Source of the DNA: Desulfatitalea sp. BRH_c12
Lineage (GTDB): Bacteria > Desulfobacterota > Desulfobacteria > Desulfobacterales > Desulfosarcinaceae
Length of the DNA stretch: 64,000 bases
Assembly (NCBI GenBank): GCA_000961655.1
Contig: LADR01000008.1
Coordinates: forward strand, 186,001-250,000
Reading direction: 5' to 3'
Under the pieces are notes generated by a model that saw nothing but the letters and a program-made list of their open reading frames with translations, did no database searches and had not been told where the DNA came from. Below, one piece after another: positions 17,616 through 27,041 of the stretch; positions within the stretch are counted from its first letter, which is position 1, and each line of letters begins with the position of its first letter. The position numbers and the translations under genes were made by a program.

Positions 17616-18521
17616 GTGCCGATACATCCACCGATAAGCGTTCCTGGCAAGGTGTTCATCGCCGAAGTCGGGCCGCGCGACGGCCTGCAGATGGAACAGC
17701 AGGTCGTGCCGACCGATCTGAAGCTGGCGTTGATAGAGGGACTTGCCGATGCCGGTTTGTCATCTATTCAGGTCGCCGCCTTCGTGCATCCTGAAAAGAT
17801 GCCCCAAATGGCCGACGCGGAAGCGTTGATCGCGCGTTTGCCCGTGAGGAAGAATTTGCACTACAGTGCCTTGACCCTGAACCTGAAAGGGGTCGAGCGG
17901 GCTTGCCGGACCTCGATTCCCTGGATCGAAGTTTCTTTGGCGGCCAACGATGCGCAAAGCCTGCGCAACGCCGGTATGTCCATGCGACAGGCCCTTGACG
18001 AATCCGCGGCCATGACGGCCATGGCGCTGCGCAACGATCGCAGCGTGCAGGCCAGTATCCAATGCGCGTTCGGATGTTCTTGCCCGACCGATACGGAGGT
18101 CGGACAGGTCCGGCAGATCGCTGCCACTTTAGTGGGGCAAGGCATTTCGCTGTTGATGTTGGCCGACACCACCGGCCTGGCGACTCCGCGTAGCGTCGTC
18201 GACCTGCTCGAACAGGTGCTGCCTGTCACGGATAAGGTGCCGGTGGGGCTTCACCTGCATGATACCCGCGGTCTGGGCTTGGTCAATCTCATGACGGCGT
18301 TGCAGATGGGCATTGTTCATTTCGATACCGCATTGGGTGGTTTGGGCGGCTGTCCGTTCGTCAGTGGCGCCGCAGGCAATATTGCCACAGAAGATACCCT
18401 GCATCTGCTGCATTCGCTTCACATCGAAACCGGTATCGATGCCGCGCGGGTGGCGCAATGGAGCCGCCGTTTGAGTGACTTTTTCGGCCACCCGTTGCCG
18501 GGCCGGATGTATCGCCTATGA
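17616..18521 (+). CDS. Hydroxymethylglutaryl-CoA lyase family enzyme
   Basis: A TIM-barrel carbon-carbon lyase that would cleave HMG-CoA to acetoacetate and acetyl-CoA, the last step of leucine degradation. The roughly 301-residue product has VFIAEVGPRDGLQ at the N-terminus (catalytic Arg and Asp), LHLHDTRGLGLVNL with metal-binding His residues, and the signature GGLGGCPFVSGAAGN with the active-site Cys. GTG 17616 is preferred to ATG 17562: GGGGAGG lies four bases upstream and the result matches the family's normal length. Related substrates such as hydroxyglutaryl or citramalyl thioesters cannot be excluded. Confidence 0.87.
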   Translation: MPIHPPISVPGKVFIAEVGPRDGLQMEQQVVPTDLKLALIEGLADAGLSSIQVAAFVHPEKMPQMADAEALIARLPVRKNLHYSALTLNLKGVERACRTSIPWIEVSLAANDAQSLRNAGMSMRQALDESAAMTAMALRNDRSVQASIQCAFGCSCPTDTEVGQVRQIAATLVGQGISLLMLADTTGLATPRSVVDLLEQVLPVTDKVPVGLHLHDTRGLGLVNLMTALQMGIVHFDTALGGLGGCPFVSGAAGNIATEDTLHLLHSLHIETGIDAARVAQWSRRLSDFFGHPLPGRMYRL

Positions 18522-18758
18522 TGATCTGTAAAAAACCATAAGGTCAAAAAAATATTTTAATTTAATGGCTTACATCCCGATTCGCTGTGCCTGCCTTGTT
18601 AATTCCCTCTTTTGCCAGGCCTTCGGTGTTAAGTTGATTTCAAAAAGGCCGATAGACACATCGTGGACCGGCAAGGTGATCTGCCGGATATGCGGGGCGA
18701 CTGGGAATAGCGCGGCATCCCTATGTCTCCCGGTTGACCAATCGTTAGGATTTCAAAC

Positions 18759-20348
18759 ATGAGCGCGATGGAAAAAGAGACTCTTTTGTTCGTCGATGAT
18801 GAAGAGAGCATCATCGATGTCGCTTTTACTTACTTTACCTCGCGCGGGTATAAGGTACTGACCGCCAATAACGGCCGTGAGGCTGTCGCGTTGCTGCGCG
18901 ACCATCATGTCGATTGTTGTTTCACGGATATCAACATGCCCGAGATGGATGGCATGCAATTGGCCGAACATATTCACCAGTACGACAATACCATTCCGGT
19001 GATTGTGATGACCGGCTATCCCTCTTTGGACAATACGATTCAGACCCTGAAAAACGGGGTGGTCGATTTTTTGGTCAAACCGGTCAACCTGCATCAAATG
19101 GAGTTGTGCGTGCAACGCGTACTGCGTGAACGCAACTTGTTCATAAAGAATGTGATCTTGAGCAAAGAGGTCGAAGGTAAGGTCAAGCTTGAGAAACTGA
19201 ATTCCGAACTGATGTTCAAGGTGGAAGAACTCAACGTACTCAATCGCATTTTGAGCGATTTTTCCACATTGCGGGAAAGTTCCGACGTCTTCAAGCAGCT
19301 TGTGGAGCTATCCGTGGAAATCGTCGGTGCGGATGTGGCCTGCTTTTATCTGGTCAATGATACAAGCCGCGACCCACTGGCGATCGCCATGGCCGGTGCA
19401 CAGTGGATCCATGACGATAAAATCGCCCGGCCTGAGGGAATGGCGCGCAGCGCCTTGCTCAGCCCTGAAGTCGAAGGGATATACGATTTGATCGCGGAAG
19501 TCGTCAGGGATGATCAACCTTTGATCCTTGCCGCCAATAGGGGTGGCTGCCGACTTCCCAAACATATTCTTTCGTTCATGCTGGTTCCCATGAAGATCCG
19601 GGCCAAATCTTTGGGGGTGCTGATGGCCTGCATTTACCGAGGTAAGCGCCGTTTTAATGAGAAGGATCTATATTATCTCGATTTCATGGCAAAAAAAGCG
19701 TCGACGGGGATCGAGAACCTGGCGTTGTATGAAAACATCTATAACAACCTGCTCTCCACACTTTACGCCTTTGTCAAAGCCATCGAAGCGCGCGACCCCT
19801 ATACCAAGCAACACTCCAGTCGTGTGACGTTGCTGGCCGTATCGCTTGCCAAGGCGATGGGCTGCACCGAAGAAGATCAGGAAATTTTGAATGTGGCCGG
19901 TTTGTTGCACGATATTGGCAAGATCGGCATCCGGGACGATATTCTGCTCAAACCCGGCCGGTTGGATGCGGAAGAGTACCGGATCATCCAGCAGCATCCG
20001 GTTATCGGGTACGACATCATGGGGCACCTGGGATTGTGGACCCGGGAAAAACAGATCGTGCGCAGCCATCACGAACGTTTTGACGGCGCGGGATACCCGG
20101 ACCGTCTGGCCGGGATGCAAATTCCGCTGCTGGCCCGCATCCTCAGCGTGGCCGATGTATACGATGCCGTGGCATCGGACCGTGCCTACCGCGAGCGCAT
20201 GACCGAACCCAAAATCCTGGAGATCATGTATGAGGGCGCTGGCACACAGTTCGACCCGGACATTATCGACGTGTTCCGCACGCTTTACCAGTCGGGCGAA
20301 TTACGACATGCACTGGCCGTTGGCGAAGACGCGGTGCGAAGTTCCTGA
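18759..20348 (+). CDS. Response regulator with GAF-like and HD-GYP cyclic-di-GMP phosphodiesterase domains
   Basis: A 529-residue signalling protein. The receiver is residues 8-125 (Asp57 in CCFTDINMPEMDG, Lys107 in LVKPVN). A helical linker and a GAF-like sensor domain occupy about 165-320. The HD-GYP output domain spans about 330-500: HSSRVT, LLHDIGKIG, HHERFDGAGYPD with an intact GYP, and SVADVYDAVASDRAYR. HD-GYP proteins hydrolyse cyclic-di-GMP, controlling motility and adhesion. The partner kinase is not adjacent. ATG 18759 is the first in frame; ATG 18768 is equally possible. A c-di-GMP-binding PilZ protein is encoded at 34789-35112. Confidence 0.92.
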   Translation: MSAMEKETLLFVDDEESIIDVAFTYFTSRGYKVLTANNGREAVALLRDHHVDCCFTDINMPEMDGMQLAEHIHQYDNTIPVIVMTGYPSLDNTIQTLKNGVVDFLVKPVNLHQMELCVQRVLRERNLFIKNVILSKEVEGKVKLEKLNSELMFKVEELNVLNRILSDFSTLRESSDVFKQLVELSVEIVGADVACFYLVNDTSRDPLAIAMAGAQWIHDDKIARPEGMARSALLSPEVEGIYDLIAEVVRDDQPLILAANRGGCRLPKHILSFMLVPMKIRAKSLGVLMACIYRGKRRFNEKDLYYLDFMAKKASTGIENLALYENIYNNLLSTLYAFVKAIEARDPYTKQHSSRVTLLAVSLAKAMGCTEEDQEILNVAGLLHDIGKIGIRDDILLKPGRLDAEEYRIIQQHPVIGYDIMGHLGLWTREKQIVRSHHERFDGAGYPDRLAGMQIPLLARILSVADVYDAVASDRAYRERMTEPKILEIMYEGAGTQFDPDIIDVFRTLYQSGELRHALAVGEDAVRSS

Positions 20349-20586
20349 AGTCCCTGCCACCCTCTCTTTTGATCAGGCCTTTCCGTATAGATACGCATCC
20401 TGAAAGTGGTCATAAACGCGTCAATAACGCCAATTTGACCTTCAAGCCTTTTTAGATTATACGTGTGCCGGTGAATCCGAGTGCTTGCGGACTCATCTTG
20501 TCAGGTGATGGTCGTTGCATGTGAACCTTGCCCCGAACAACACCGCTCAAGCACTCTCATTCGGACAGACAGGTTTGAACACGACA

Positions 20587-21492
20587 ATGATTCCCTGGTA
20601 CGCACCCACCACCCTGAATGCCTGGAGTCGGCGCCTGCTGTCAGCGCGGACGATCATACTGGTGCTGGTCCTGGCCGCCTTTGCAATCACGGAATTGCGG
20701 TTCGACTGGGTGGAAGAAACCGTCGGCACCTTTCTCGTCACGACCAACAGCGGCCGTCCCCAATCCGGCACTATCTGGGAGCAAGGCCGCATGACGGATT
20801 CGGCACGTCAGACCTTGGCGCAATATGCCAGCGAACGGCAGAATGTCCAGCGCGAGGTGCGCCAGGCGGGTTCCCTCGGTCAGGTCATTGCTTCCATCAG
20901 CGCTGAAAAAGGGGTCATGATATCGGCCGAACACTTTCTGGCGCTGTATCTGAAGCTGCCTCCGGTATTGTACCAGGAAGTCGTCTCGCCGTATACCTTG
21001 CTGGCCTATGACAGTGCCGGCAAGTGGCAGCGCACCTATCTCGAGCGTCAGAATAAACAACTTCTGATCCATTTGCTGGATTCGCAAAATCAGGTGGTCC
21101 ATCGCCTGAGCATCGGCGCCGTCCTTTTGGGGCATATCGAACGCGGTGAAATCGCCATTCGTTCGGGCCTGGATCAATTATCCGATTTCGCCGCGCACAT
21201 CTACTCCGCGGAACGTTTTTTCGCTGCACTGAATAGCCTGACCGAAGAGGGGCAACGGCGCGTAGTGGCTCATCCGGAGGATCTTTTGCGCGTATCAGGC
21301 CGCATCCGGCGCATCGGTATATCCGATACGGACATCGGTAACGCCGTGGACCTGGGGTTCGAAGTTGAAGACCTGGACGGACCAAAGGTGATTCTAATTC
21401 AGGGCGACCGGGACGACGTTCGTCGTCTGCAGCGTATATTGGAGTATGGTTCGGGCTCGATGTGGCCCTGGAAAGGGGAGGTCCGGCCATGA
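20587..21492 (+). CDS. Unknown single-pass membrane protein coupled to penicillin-binding protein gene
   Basis: I do not recognise a family. About 301 residues from ATG 20587 (the frame is open from TTG 20515). One membrane helix lies near residues 19-37 (TIILVLVLAAFAITEL) and the rest is probably periplasmic: an acidic patch, LYLKLPPVLYQEVVSPYTLLAY, then a mixed alpha/beta domain ending in GFEVEDLDGPKVILIQGDRDDV. Its stop overlaps the class A PBP start at 21489 by four bases (ATGA), a sign of translational coupling. A role as a regulator or partner of peptidoglycan synthesis is therefore suggested, not shown. Confidence 0.78.
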   Translation: MIPWYAPTTLNAWSRRLLSARTIILVLVLAAFAITELRFDWVEETVGTFLVTTNSGRPQSGTIWEQGRMTDSARQTLAQYASERQNVQREVRQAGSLGQVIASISAEKGVMISAEHFLALYLKLPPVLYQEVVSPYTLLAYDSAGKWQRTYLERQNKQLLIHLLDSQNQVVHRLSIGAVLLGHIERGEIAIRSGLDQLSDFAAHIYSAERFFAALNSLTEEGQRRVVAHPEDLLRVSGRIRRIGISDTDIGNAVDLGFEVEDLDGPKVILIQGDRDDVRRLQRILEYGSGSMWPWKGEVRP

Positions 21493-23471
21493 CCCTTGGC
21501 GTGCGCGTGGTGCGCGGCATTGGCATCCTGGTATCGCTTGCCGCGGCTTTGTCCGGTGTGATGGCCATTGGCACAGTGCTGCTCTTTTTTGTGACCGTAA
21601 ATGACCTGCCCAGGGTGCCCGAGCCTTTGCGCCGAATCATCGAAACGCCGCCTACCGAAGTATTTGCAGCCAATGGTGAGCGGATACTGCAGATCGGTGG
21701 ACACGACTATGTGCCGTTGGACAACGTATCCACCCACTTCATCCAAGCCATTTTGGCCACCGAAGATCACCGTTTCCGGGAGCACCACGGCATCAATAAG
21801 CTTCGCACCGTCAAGGCGCTGTGGCTGACGCTATTTGCCGGACGCGTACAGGGAGCCTCCACCATCACGCAACAGTTGGCCAAAAATCTGTTTTTCAGCT
21901 TCGAGCAGACTTTTACCCGTAAATTCAAAGAGCTCCTGGTTGCATTGCAGATAGAGGCGCAATTCAGCAAGCAGGAGATCCTGGAAGCGTATGTCAACCA
22001 AATCTATTTTGGTCCGCGTGCCCAGGGGGTGGGGGCGGCATCGCGCCAGTTTTTTGGAAAACCCCCGGGGCAGCTGACATTGGCAGAGGCCGCCCTGCTG
22101 GCGGGATTGCCCAAATCGCCGACCCGCTACAATCCTTTGCGCTATTATGACCGCGCCAAAGCCCGCCAGAAGGTGGTGATCCGGCGGATGGTGGCCAGCG
22201 GTTTCATTACGGACGAGTTGGCCAGCGCTGTGGATGCCGAGCCGCTGACATTCCGTAAGCAGGGAGCTGATGGGGCTGCCGGTGATTATTTTGTCGATTG
22301 GGTCCTCAAACAACTCGAAGAGCGGTATGGGGCCCAGGTCGTCTATCATGGCGGTTTGAAGGTGACCACGACCATGGACCCCCATTTGCAGCAAATCGCT
22401 CAACAAGCCATCGAGAATGGATTACGCGATCTGGACAGGACGATGGGCAAAGGGGTTCTGCAGACCTCAGCGGGGGACAGCAAGGTGCCGCAGGGGGCGC
22501 TGGTCTCCGTACAGGTGAATTCGGGGGCTGTCAAAGCGATGGTCGGCGGCCGGAATCATGCGCAGAGCGAGTTTAACCGGGCAGTGGAAAGCAATCGCCA
22601 ACCCGGTTCAGGTTTTAAACCTTTTTTATATTTCACGGCCTTTGAAAAGCTGGGACTGACACCGGCATCGGTCCTCATCGATCAGCCGATCGCTATTCCC
22701 GTCGTCGGCGGTCCTGAGTGGCGGCCGCATAATTTTCGCAAAGATTATCAGGGCCCGATGATTCTGAAAAAGGCCTTTATCGAATCCATTAACACGGTTG
22801 CCGCTCAAATTGTCGCCCAAACCGGTCCCGAAGCGGTCATCGAAACAGCCCTCCGCTGCGGTATCGCCAGTTCCCTGAAACCGGTCTTCTCGGTCGCGCT
22901 GGGGACATCGGGCGTCAGCCCCTTGGAGATGGCATCGGCCTTTGGGACGCTTGCGTCAGGCGGCATTCGTTATGCACCCTTTGGCATATGGCGCGTCGAG
23001 GATGCCTATGGCCAGGTGCTCGAGGAACATATCGTCAGCGGCCGGCATGCCCTGGACAGTCGCCTGGTGTACCAGGTGGTGGATATGATGAAAGGGGTCG
23101 TGGACTACGGGACCGGAACCGTTGTTCGGCGTTTGGGATTCGACAAACCGGCGGCGGGTAAGACCGGGACCACCAATGGGTATAAAGATGCCTGGTTTAC
23201 CGGCTTTACCCCGACTTTGACCACATCTGTATGGGTTGGCTATGATCAGCACGAAAGCATGAAGGACCTCAACGGCAGCGGGATTACAGGCGGCCGCGGG
23301 GCAGCACCCATATGGGCTGATTTTATGATCCAGGCTACGGAAGGGGAGCCTCCGCGGCCCTTTTTGCAACCGGCCGGCATTCGGATTCAGCGGGTCGACC
23401 CGATGACCGGCGAATCGGTCTACGGCGATCTGTCAAGATCGGTGGAAGTGTCGCTGAAAGAAGATAGATGA
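21489..23471 (+). CDS. Class A penicillin-binding protein (glycosyltransferase/transpeptidase)
   Basis: Bifunctional peptidoglycan synthase of 660 residues. It has an N-terminal membrane anchor (about 10-38). The GT51 domain has ILATEDHRFREHHG with catalytic Glu, then GASTITQQLAKNLFF, then EILEAYVNQIYFG. The transpeptidase domain has nucleophile Ser in PGSGFKPF (SxxK), SIN in ESINTVAAQ and AGKTGTT. All catalytic motifs are present, so it should be active. ATG 21489 follows GGGGAGG by seven bases. It is translationally coupled to the upstream membrane protein and is followed by a SPOR-domain protein, forming a cell-wall cluster. Confidence 0.95.
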   Translation: MTLGVRVVRGIGILVSLAAALSGVMAIGTVLLFFVTVNDLPRVPEPLRRIIETPPTEVFAANGERILQIGGHDYVPLDNVSTHFIQAILATEDHRFREHHGINKLRTVKALWLTLFAGRVQGASTITQQLAKNLFFSFEQTFTRKFKELLVALQIEAQFSKQEILEAYVNQIYFGPRAQGVGAASRQFFGKPPGQLTLAEAALLAGLPKSPTRYNPLRYYDRAKARQKVVIRRMVASGFITDELASAVDAEPLTFRKQGADGAAGDYFVDWVLKQLEERYGAQVVYHGGLKVTTTMDPHLQQIAQQAIENGLRDLDRTMGKGVLQTSAGDSKVPQGALVSVQVNSGAVKAMVGGRNHAQSEFNRAVESNRQPGSGFKPFLYFTAFEKLGLTPASVLIDQPIAIPVVGGPEWRPHNFRKDYQGPMILKKAFIESINTVAAQIVAQTGPEAVIETALRCGIASSLKPVFSVALGTSGVSPLEMASAFGTLASGGIRYAPFGIWRVEDAYGQVLEEHIVSGRHALDSRLVYQVVDMMKGVVDYGTGTVVRRLGFDKPAAGKTGTTNGYKDAWFTGFTPTLTTSVWVGYDQHESMKDLNGSGITGGRGAAPIWADFMIQATEGEPPRPFLQPAGIRIQRVDPMTGESVYGDLSRSVEVSLKEDR

Positions 23472-23508
23472 AGAAAAAATTGAAGTTTATGATTTCGCCA
23501 AGGATATA

Positions 23509-24960
23509 ATGAGCGCTATTCTTCGTCATATGACTCTTCGGTTGTGGACCACCGCACTTGGCGGCAGTTTGATCTGCATTGCGTTTCTGCCTTTTTGGCA
23601 GCGTATTTTGGGCATTGCCGCATCATGGGTGCCGGTCTTGTTGGTTCTGGGGGGCTGCTTTGCCTTGATGGGCTGGATCATGAACCGTGTCGGATTGATG
23701 TCGATCCGGCGTCAAGTCGCCGAGGCAGCTGTTTGGGAACGGGCCGGCATGGTGTCCGAAGCCGGTGCCGCCGTCGAGCGCGCGAAATCAGTTTACGATG
23801 GATTTTGGCTCTCTCCGCTGCAGCGCCGGCGCAGCGCGCAATGGTTGACACTACGACTGGCGCGTTACTACCTGGCCCAACCGGTATTGCATGCTGAGGG
23901 ACGCTCTGCGGTCCTGAGTTATCTTCGCTTGAACCCTGCTGATGAGGCAATCGCATTCGGTTGGCTCGACATGGCGCTGCGTGAGGAAACACATGCCGCA
24001 GAAGACCATGACGTGGCGGAGCGTATCGGTGCTGCGCTAACCGACAATGCCCAAATCCAGAGAATGGTGATGCAGTTTTATCTGAGCGATAGCCGCTCCG
24101 ATTTTGAAGCTATGCAAACCTACCGCAGGGTCTGGCAGCTTCATGCCGACTTGCCCGTGGTTTTGGTCCGGGACCTGGCGCACATGCTTCTGAGCGAAGC
24201 ATGCCTGAACAATTGGGCACTGCAGGTATATCTGAAAAGCCATGCAGGCGGTGATGTCGATAGCTTGGAAGGCATTGCGGCAGCCGTACACTGGTTGCGG
24301 CCGACGGCCGAAAACCGCAAGGATCTGTCGGCAGCCCAGGCGATCATCGATGGAGTGGATGAGGGCCTGCGACGCAAACTGACCCAGCGCATCGCATTTC
24401 CCGAACCGCCTGCCGAGGAAACACGCGAACCCAGGATCAGCCCTCCCCGCGCCTCGTCTCAAAAGCGTGTCGACATCGGCCGCGCGGCCGCTTCACTGAA
24501 GAATGGTCTTGGCTGGCTCACCAGCGCACTGCACGTCGGAATCCCTTTGGCACGATATTTATGGGCTCTTGGTCATGTGCGTCGGGCTATCGTATGGGGG
24601 GCTGTTTTTGCCAGCCTCGGTCTATTGGCAATCGCAGGATGGCGTATGATCGACCTGCGGCAAAACGATACCGAACCTGCCGTTGAACAGGTTGCTGTTC
24701 AAGCCACACCACCGGTTGTCCACCCATTTACCATCCAGGTGGCAGCCTATCTCAAGCCTGAAGATGCCCAGCGTATGGTCGATCACCTCAATCAACAGAA
24801 TTTAGATGCATTTCTCAAAAAAGCCGCCGGTTCCAATCGAACCTGGTACCAAGTCAAAGTATCCCATTTTGCCACCCGCGGCGAGGCTCAGGTTTATGGC
24901 GAAACCCTGAAGGGCGAGGGCATCATCGATGATTTTTACGTGACAAATTTTATTCCCTGA
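23509..24960 (+). CDS. Membrane protein with C-terminal SPOR domain
   Basis: A 483-residue protein. Two N-terminal membrane helices lie at about 15-65 (IAFLPFWQRILGIAASWVPV and the next stretch). A long cytosolic or periplasmic helical region rich in Ala, Leu and Arg follows, then another membrane helix near 365-383 (IVWGAVFASLGLLAIAGW). The SPOR peptidoglycan-binding domain is at about 405-483 (FTIQVAAYLKPEDAQRMVDHL ... WYQVKVSHFATRGEAQVYGETLK). SPOR domains bind denuded glycan strands at division sites. Position right after a class A PBP, 37 bases away, agrees with a septal or wall role. The central region is unassigned. Confidence 0.82.
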   Translation: MSAILRHMTLRLWTTALGGSLICIAFLPFWQRILGIAASWVPVLLVLGGCFALMGWIMNRVGLMSIRRQVAEAAVWERAGMVSEAGAAVERAKSVYDGFWLSPLQRRRSAQWLTLRLARYYLAQPVLHAEGRSAVLSYLRLNPADEAIAFGWLDMALREETHAAEDHDVAERIGAALTDNAQIQRMVMQFYLSDSRSDFEAMQTYRRVWQLHADLPVVLVRDLAHMLLSEACLNNWALQVYLKSHAGGDVDSLEGIAAAVHWLRPTAENRKDLSAAQAIIDGVDEGLRRKLTQRIAFPEPPAEETREPRISPPRASSQKRVDIGRAAASLKNGLGWLTSALHVGIPLARYLWALGHVRRAIVWGAVFASLGLLAIAGWRMIDLRQNDTEPAVEQVAVQATPPVVHPFTIQVAAYLKPEDAQRMVDHLNQQNLDAFLKKAAGSNRTWYQVKVSHFATRGEAQVYGETLKGEGIIDDFYVTNFIP

Positions 24961-25254
24961 CACGCCGCATCCACAATTTTCATCGTCCCTCCGACGCCAG
25001 ACACCTCATACAAACCACGCCATTACAGCGCATCCCGCTGCAAATCAAACAGTTTCCGGCCACCCTTACCCCGGGTTAATACGCTGACTTTGTTCAAACG
25101 CTGATGAATCAACGCAGATAACATGCGTATCCAACCCCATCGAACGGCTGTACAGCCTTTTGAAATTTCTTTTACACCTCTGACCCCATTCTTGTTGCGG
25201 ACAATCGGCATTACAGTAGTGCCATGCAGGTAAAATAACAGGAGGTAAAAAATT

Positions 25255-25479
25255 ATGACCGACATGCCCAAAAGAGACACCGAAGGAAACATGCCCAAAA
25301 GAGACACCGAAGGAAAATGTGAGGGTGAATGCCGTGACCGGGAAAAAGAGGGCTATGCAGAGCGACAGTCCAAAATAGAAAGTGAACACAAGGATGTGGA
25401 ATCTCCGGAAGAGTATCCCAATGCGCCAAAAGCCAAAAAACGCAATGAACCGCCCGGCAGCATGGGTGGTCACGTCTGA
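25255..25479 (+). CDS. Small charged protein with tandem 9-residue repeat
   Basis: A 74-residue hydrophilic protein dominated by Lys, Arg, Glu and Asp. It has no signal peptide and no predicted membrane helix. A perfect 26-base direct repeat (25264-25289 and 25291-25316) encodes two copies of MPKRDTEG. Two Cys occur in KCEGECRD. A strong AGGAGGT eight bases before ATG 25255 argues that it is really translated. I do not recognise it. It looks intrinsically disordered and could be a stress or assembly factor; this is a guess. A hairpin follows at 25497-25534. Confidence 0.6.
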   Translation: MTDMPKRDTEGNMPKRDTEGKCEGECRDREKEGYAERQSKIESEHKDVESPEEYPNAPKAKKRNEPPGSMGGHV

Positions 25480-25496
25480 TCCCGTGTAATCAGCAA

Positions 25497-25534
25497 CCGG
25501 TCGCAACCCTGGCCTTAGCCCATGTTGCGACCGG
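25497..25534 (+). terminator. Hairpin after small repeat protein, possible terminator
   Basis: CCGGTCGCAAC pairs perfectly with GTTGCGACCGG around a 16-base loop, 18 bases after the stop of the small protein gene. The tail (CAATTTCAAGG) is only weakly T-rich, so termination is likely but not certain. Confidence 0.5.
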
Positions 25535-25731
25535 CAATTTCAAGGTCCCCCACCGAGGATCGTCCTTTTTCCGAGGATGACTTTTCAAGTGCCTATTTGT
25601 GACTATTCTCTGAATCAAACTTCTTTTTTATAACGTACAAACGAAAAAGTCGTTCCGCAAGTGTTTGCGGGTTTACCCAATGTGGAAGATCGCATGGCTA
25701 TCCGGACATTCTAAACCCGGAAGGTGAACCA

Positions 25732-27006
25732 ATGCACAAAAGCCCTCTTACACAGGGAATGGATGCGCGCATCCAGACCCTGGAAGCCGAAAATGCAGCG
25801 TTTAAACGTGAACTCAAACGATTGACCCAATTGCAGGATATCATAAGCAATATTCCAATCGGCCTTATGGTTACCGATGATCGGGGGGGAATCACCTGGA
25901 CCAATGCGGTCGCGGATAAGCTTTTTGCGCTGCCGAGTCCATACGAACAATCAATAACGTTGCGATCGGCGCTGCACTTGAGTTATTCGGATGGGGCACC
26001 CTGCCAACCGGAAGATCTGCCGTTAAGTCGTTCGGCGCGGCATGGCGAGGTGATTTATGACCGTGAAATGATTTTTGCTCCGCCCGGCGGGCAGGTGCGA
26101 CACCTCCTGGTCAACACTGCCCCGATAGTGGACCTTGATGGGATTGCACGGGGTGCCGTTGGCCTGTTTCAGGATATTTCGCAGCGTCGCTATGAAAAGA
26201 TCGAGCTTCAGGAAGACCGCGCGGAACTGAAAAAAGCGGTGGCTGAAAGAACCACCGAAATTGAGGACACCGTCAGGGCGCTAGAGGCGCAGATTGCTGA
26301 GCGCGAGCAGGTCGAAGCCGACCTGCGCCATTCTAAGGAGGTTCTGCGGCAGCTATCACGCCGCACGCTGGAAACGCTTGAAACCGATCGCCAATGCGTT
26401 GCCAAGGAGTTGCACGACAGTATCGGCGCAAGCCTGGCGGCCATTAAATTCAGCCTCGAGGAGAAACTGGCCCAGATGGAGAAACACTCTTCACACAGAG
26501 CCATCTCCCTTGAAACCATATTAGGTTACCTGACGGATACAATCAAAGAAACCAAGCGAATCTCGGCCCGGCTGCGGCCCTCCACCCTCGATGACCTCGG
26601 ATTGCTGGCCACTTTATCCTGGTATGTTCGCGAATTCAGTCTCATGTACGGGAATATCGACGTTCAGCTCGATATTGATGTGGCTGAAGAGGACATTCCC
26701 AATCAACAAAAAATTGTTTTTTACCGAATAATTCAAGAAGCCATGAACAACGCGGCAAAACACGGAAAACCACACGCCATTCGGATCCATCTAAACAAAG
26801 CAGGGCATGGCTTTGAGTTGATCATCGAAGATGACGGGAGCGGTTTCGATATACAGGAACGGTCCATTTCCAAAGATCCACTCAGTGGACATGGCCTGCA
26901 AGGCATGCGCGAACGCGCAAATATTTGCGGTGGCAGCTTTGACATTACCTCCCGCCTCGGTGTCGGTACCCGCGTTTACGTGTCGCTTCCCATGTTCTAC
27001 TGCTGA
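25732..27006 (+). CDS. PAS-domain sensor histidine kinase, NarX/DegS type (HisKA_3)
   Basis: A 424-residue cytosolic kinase without membrane segments. Order: short coiled coil (10-32), PAS domain (about 35-155, IPIGLMVTDDRGGITWTNAV), long coiled coil (160-215), HisKA_3 dimerisation domain with phospho-His near 228 in AKELHDSIGASLAAIKF, and HATPase_c with N-box EAMNNAAKH, G1 DDGSGF and G2 GLQGMRERA. ATG 25732 follows GGAAGGTGAACCA. The gene converges on a NarL-type regulator 35 bases away, the natural partner. The PAS ligand is unknown. Confidence 0.93.
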   Translation: MHKSPLTQGMDARIQTLEAENAAFKRELKRLTQLQDIISNIPIGLMVTDDRGGITWTNAVADKLFALPSPYEQSITLRSALHLSYSDGAPCQPEDLPLSRSARHGEVIYDREMIFAPPGGQVRHLLVNTAPIVDLDGIARGAVGLFQDISQRRYEKIELQEDRAELKKAVAERTTEIEDTVRALEAQIAEREQVEADLRHSKEVLRQLSRRTLETLETDRQCVAKELHDSIGASLAAIKFSLEEKLAQMEKHSSHRAISLETILGYLTDTIKETKRISARLRPSTLDDLGLLATLSWYVREFSLMYGNIDVQLDIDVAEEDIPNQQKIVFYRIIQEAMNNAAKHGKPHAIRIHLNKAGHGFELIIEDDGSGFDIQERSISKDPLSGHGLQGMRERANICGGSFDITSRLGVGTRVYVSLPMFYC

Positions 27007-27041
27007 CTGGGCAATCACGATCAGACGATCAACTTCTTCTC

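Noticed and set aside
18565-18762. A 65-residue frame before the HD-GYP gene
   Set aside because: No ribosome-binding site, no recognisable pattern, and it overlaps the leader of the next gene.
21489-23471. Possible inactive glycosyltransferase because the usual HGxD reads HGIN
   Set aside because: E. coli PBP1b also lacks Asp there (GIS), and the catalytic Glu and downstream motifs are intact.
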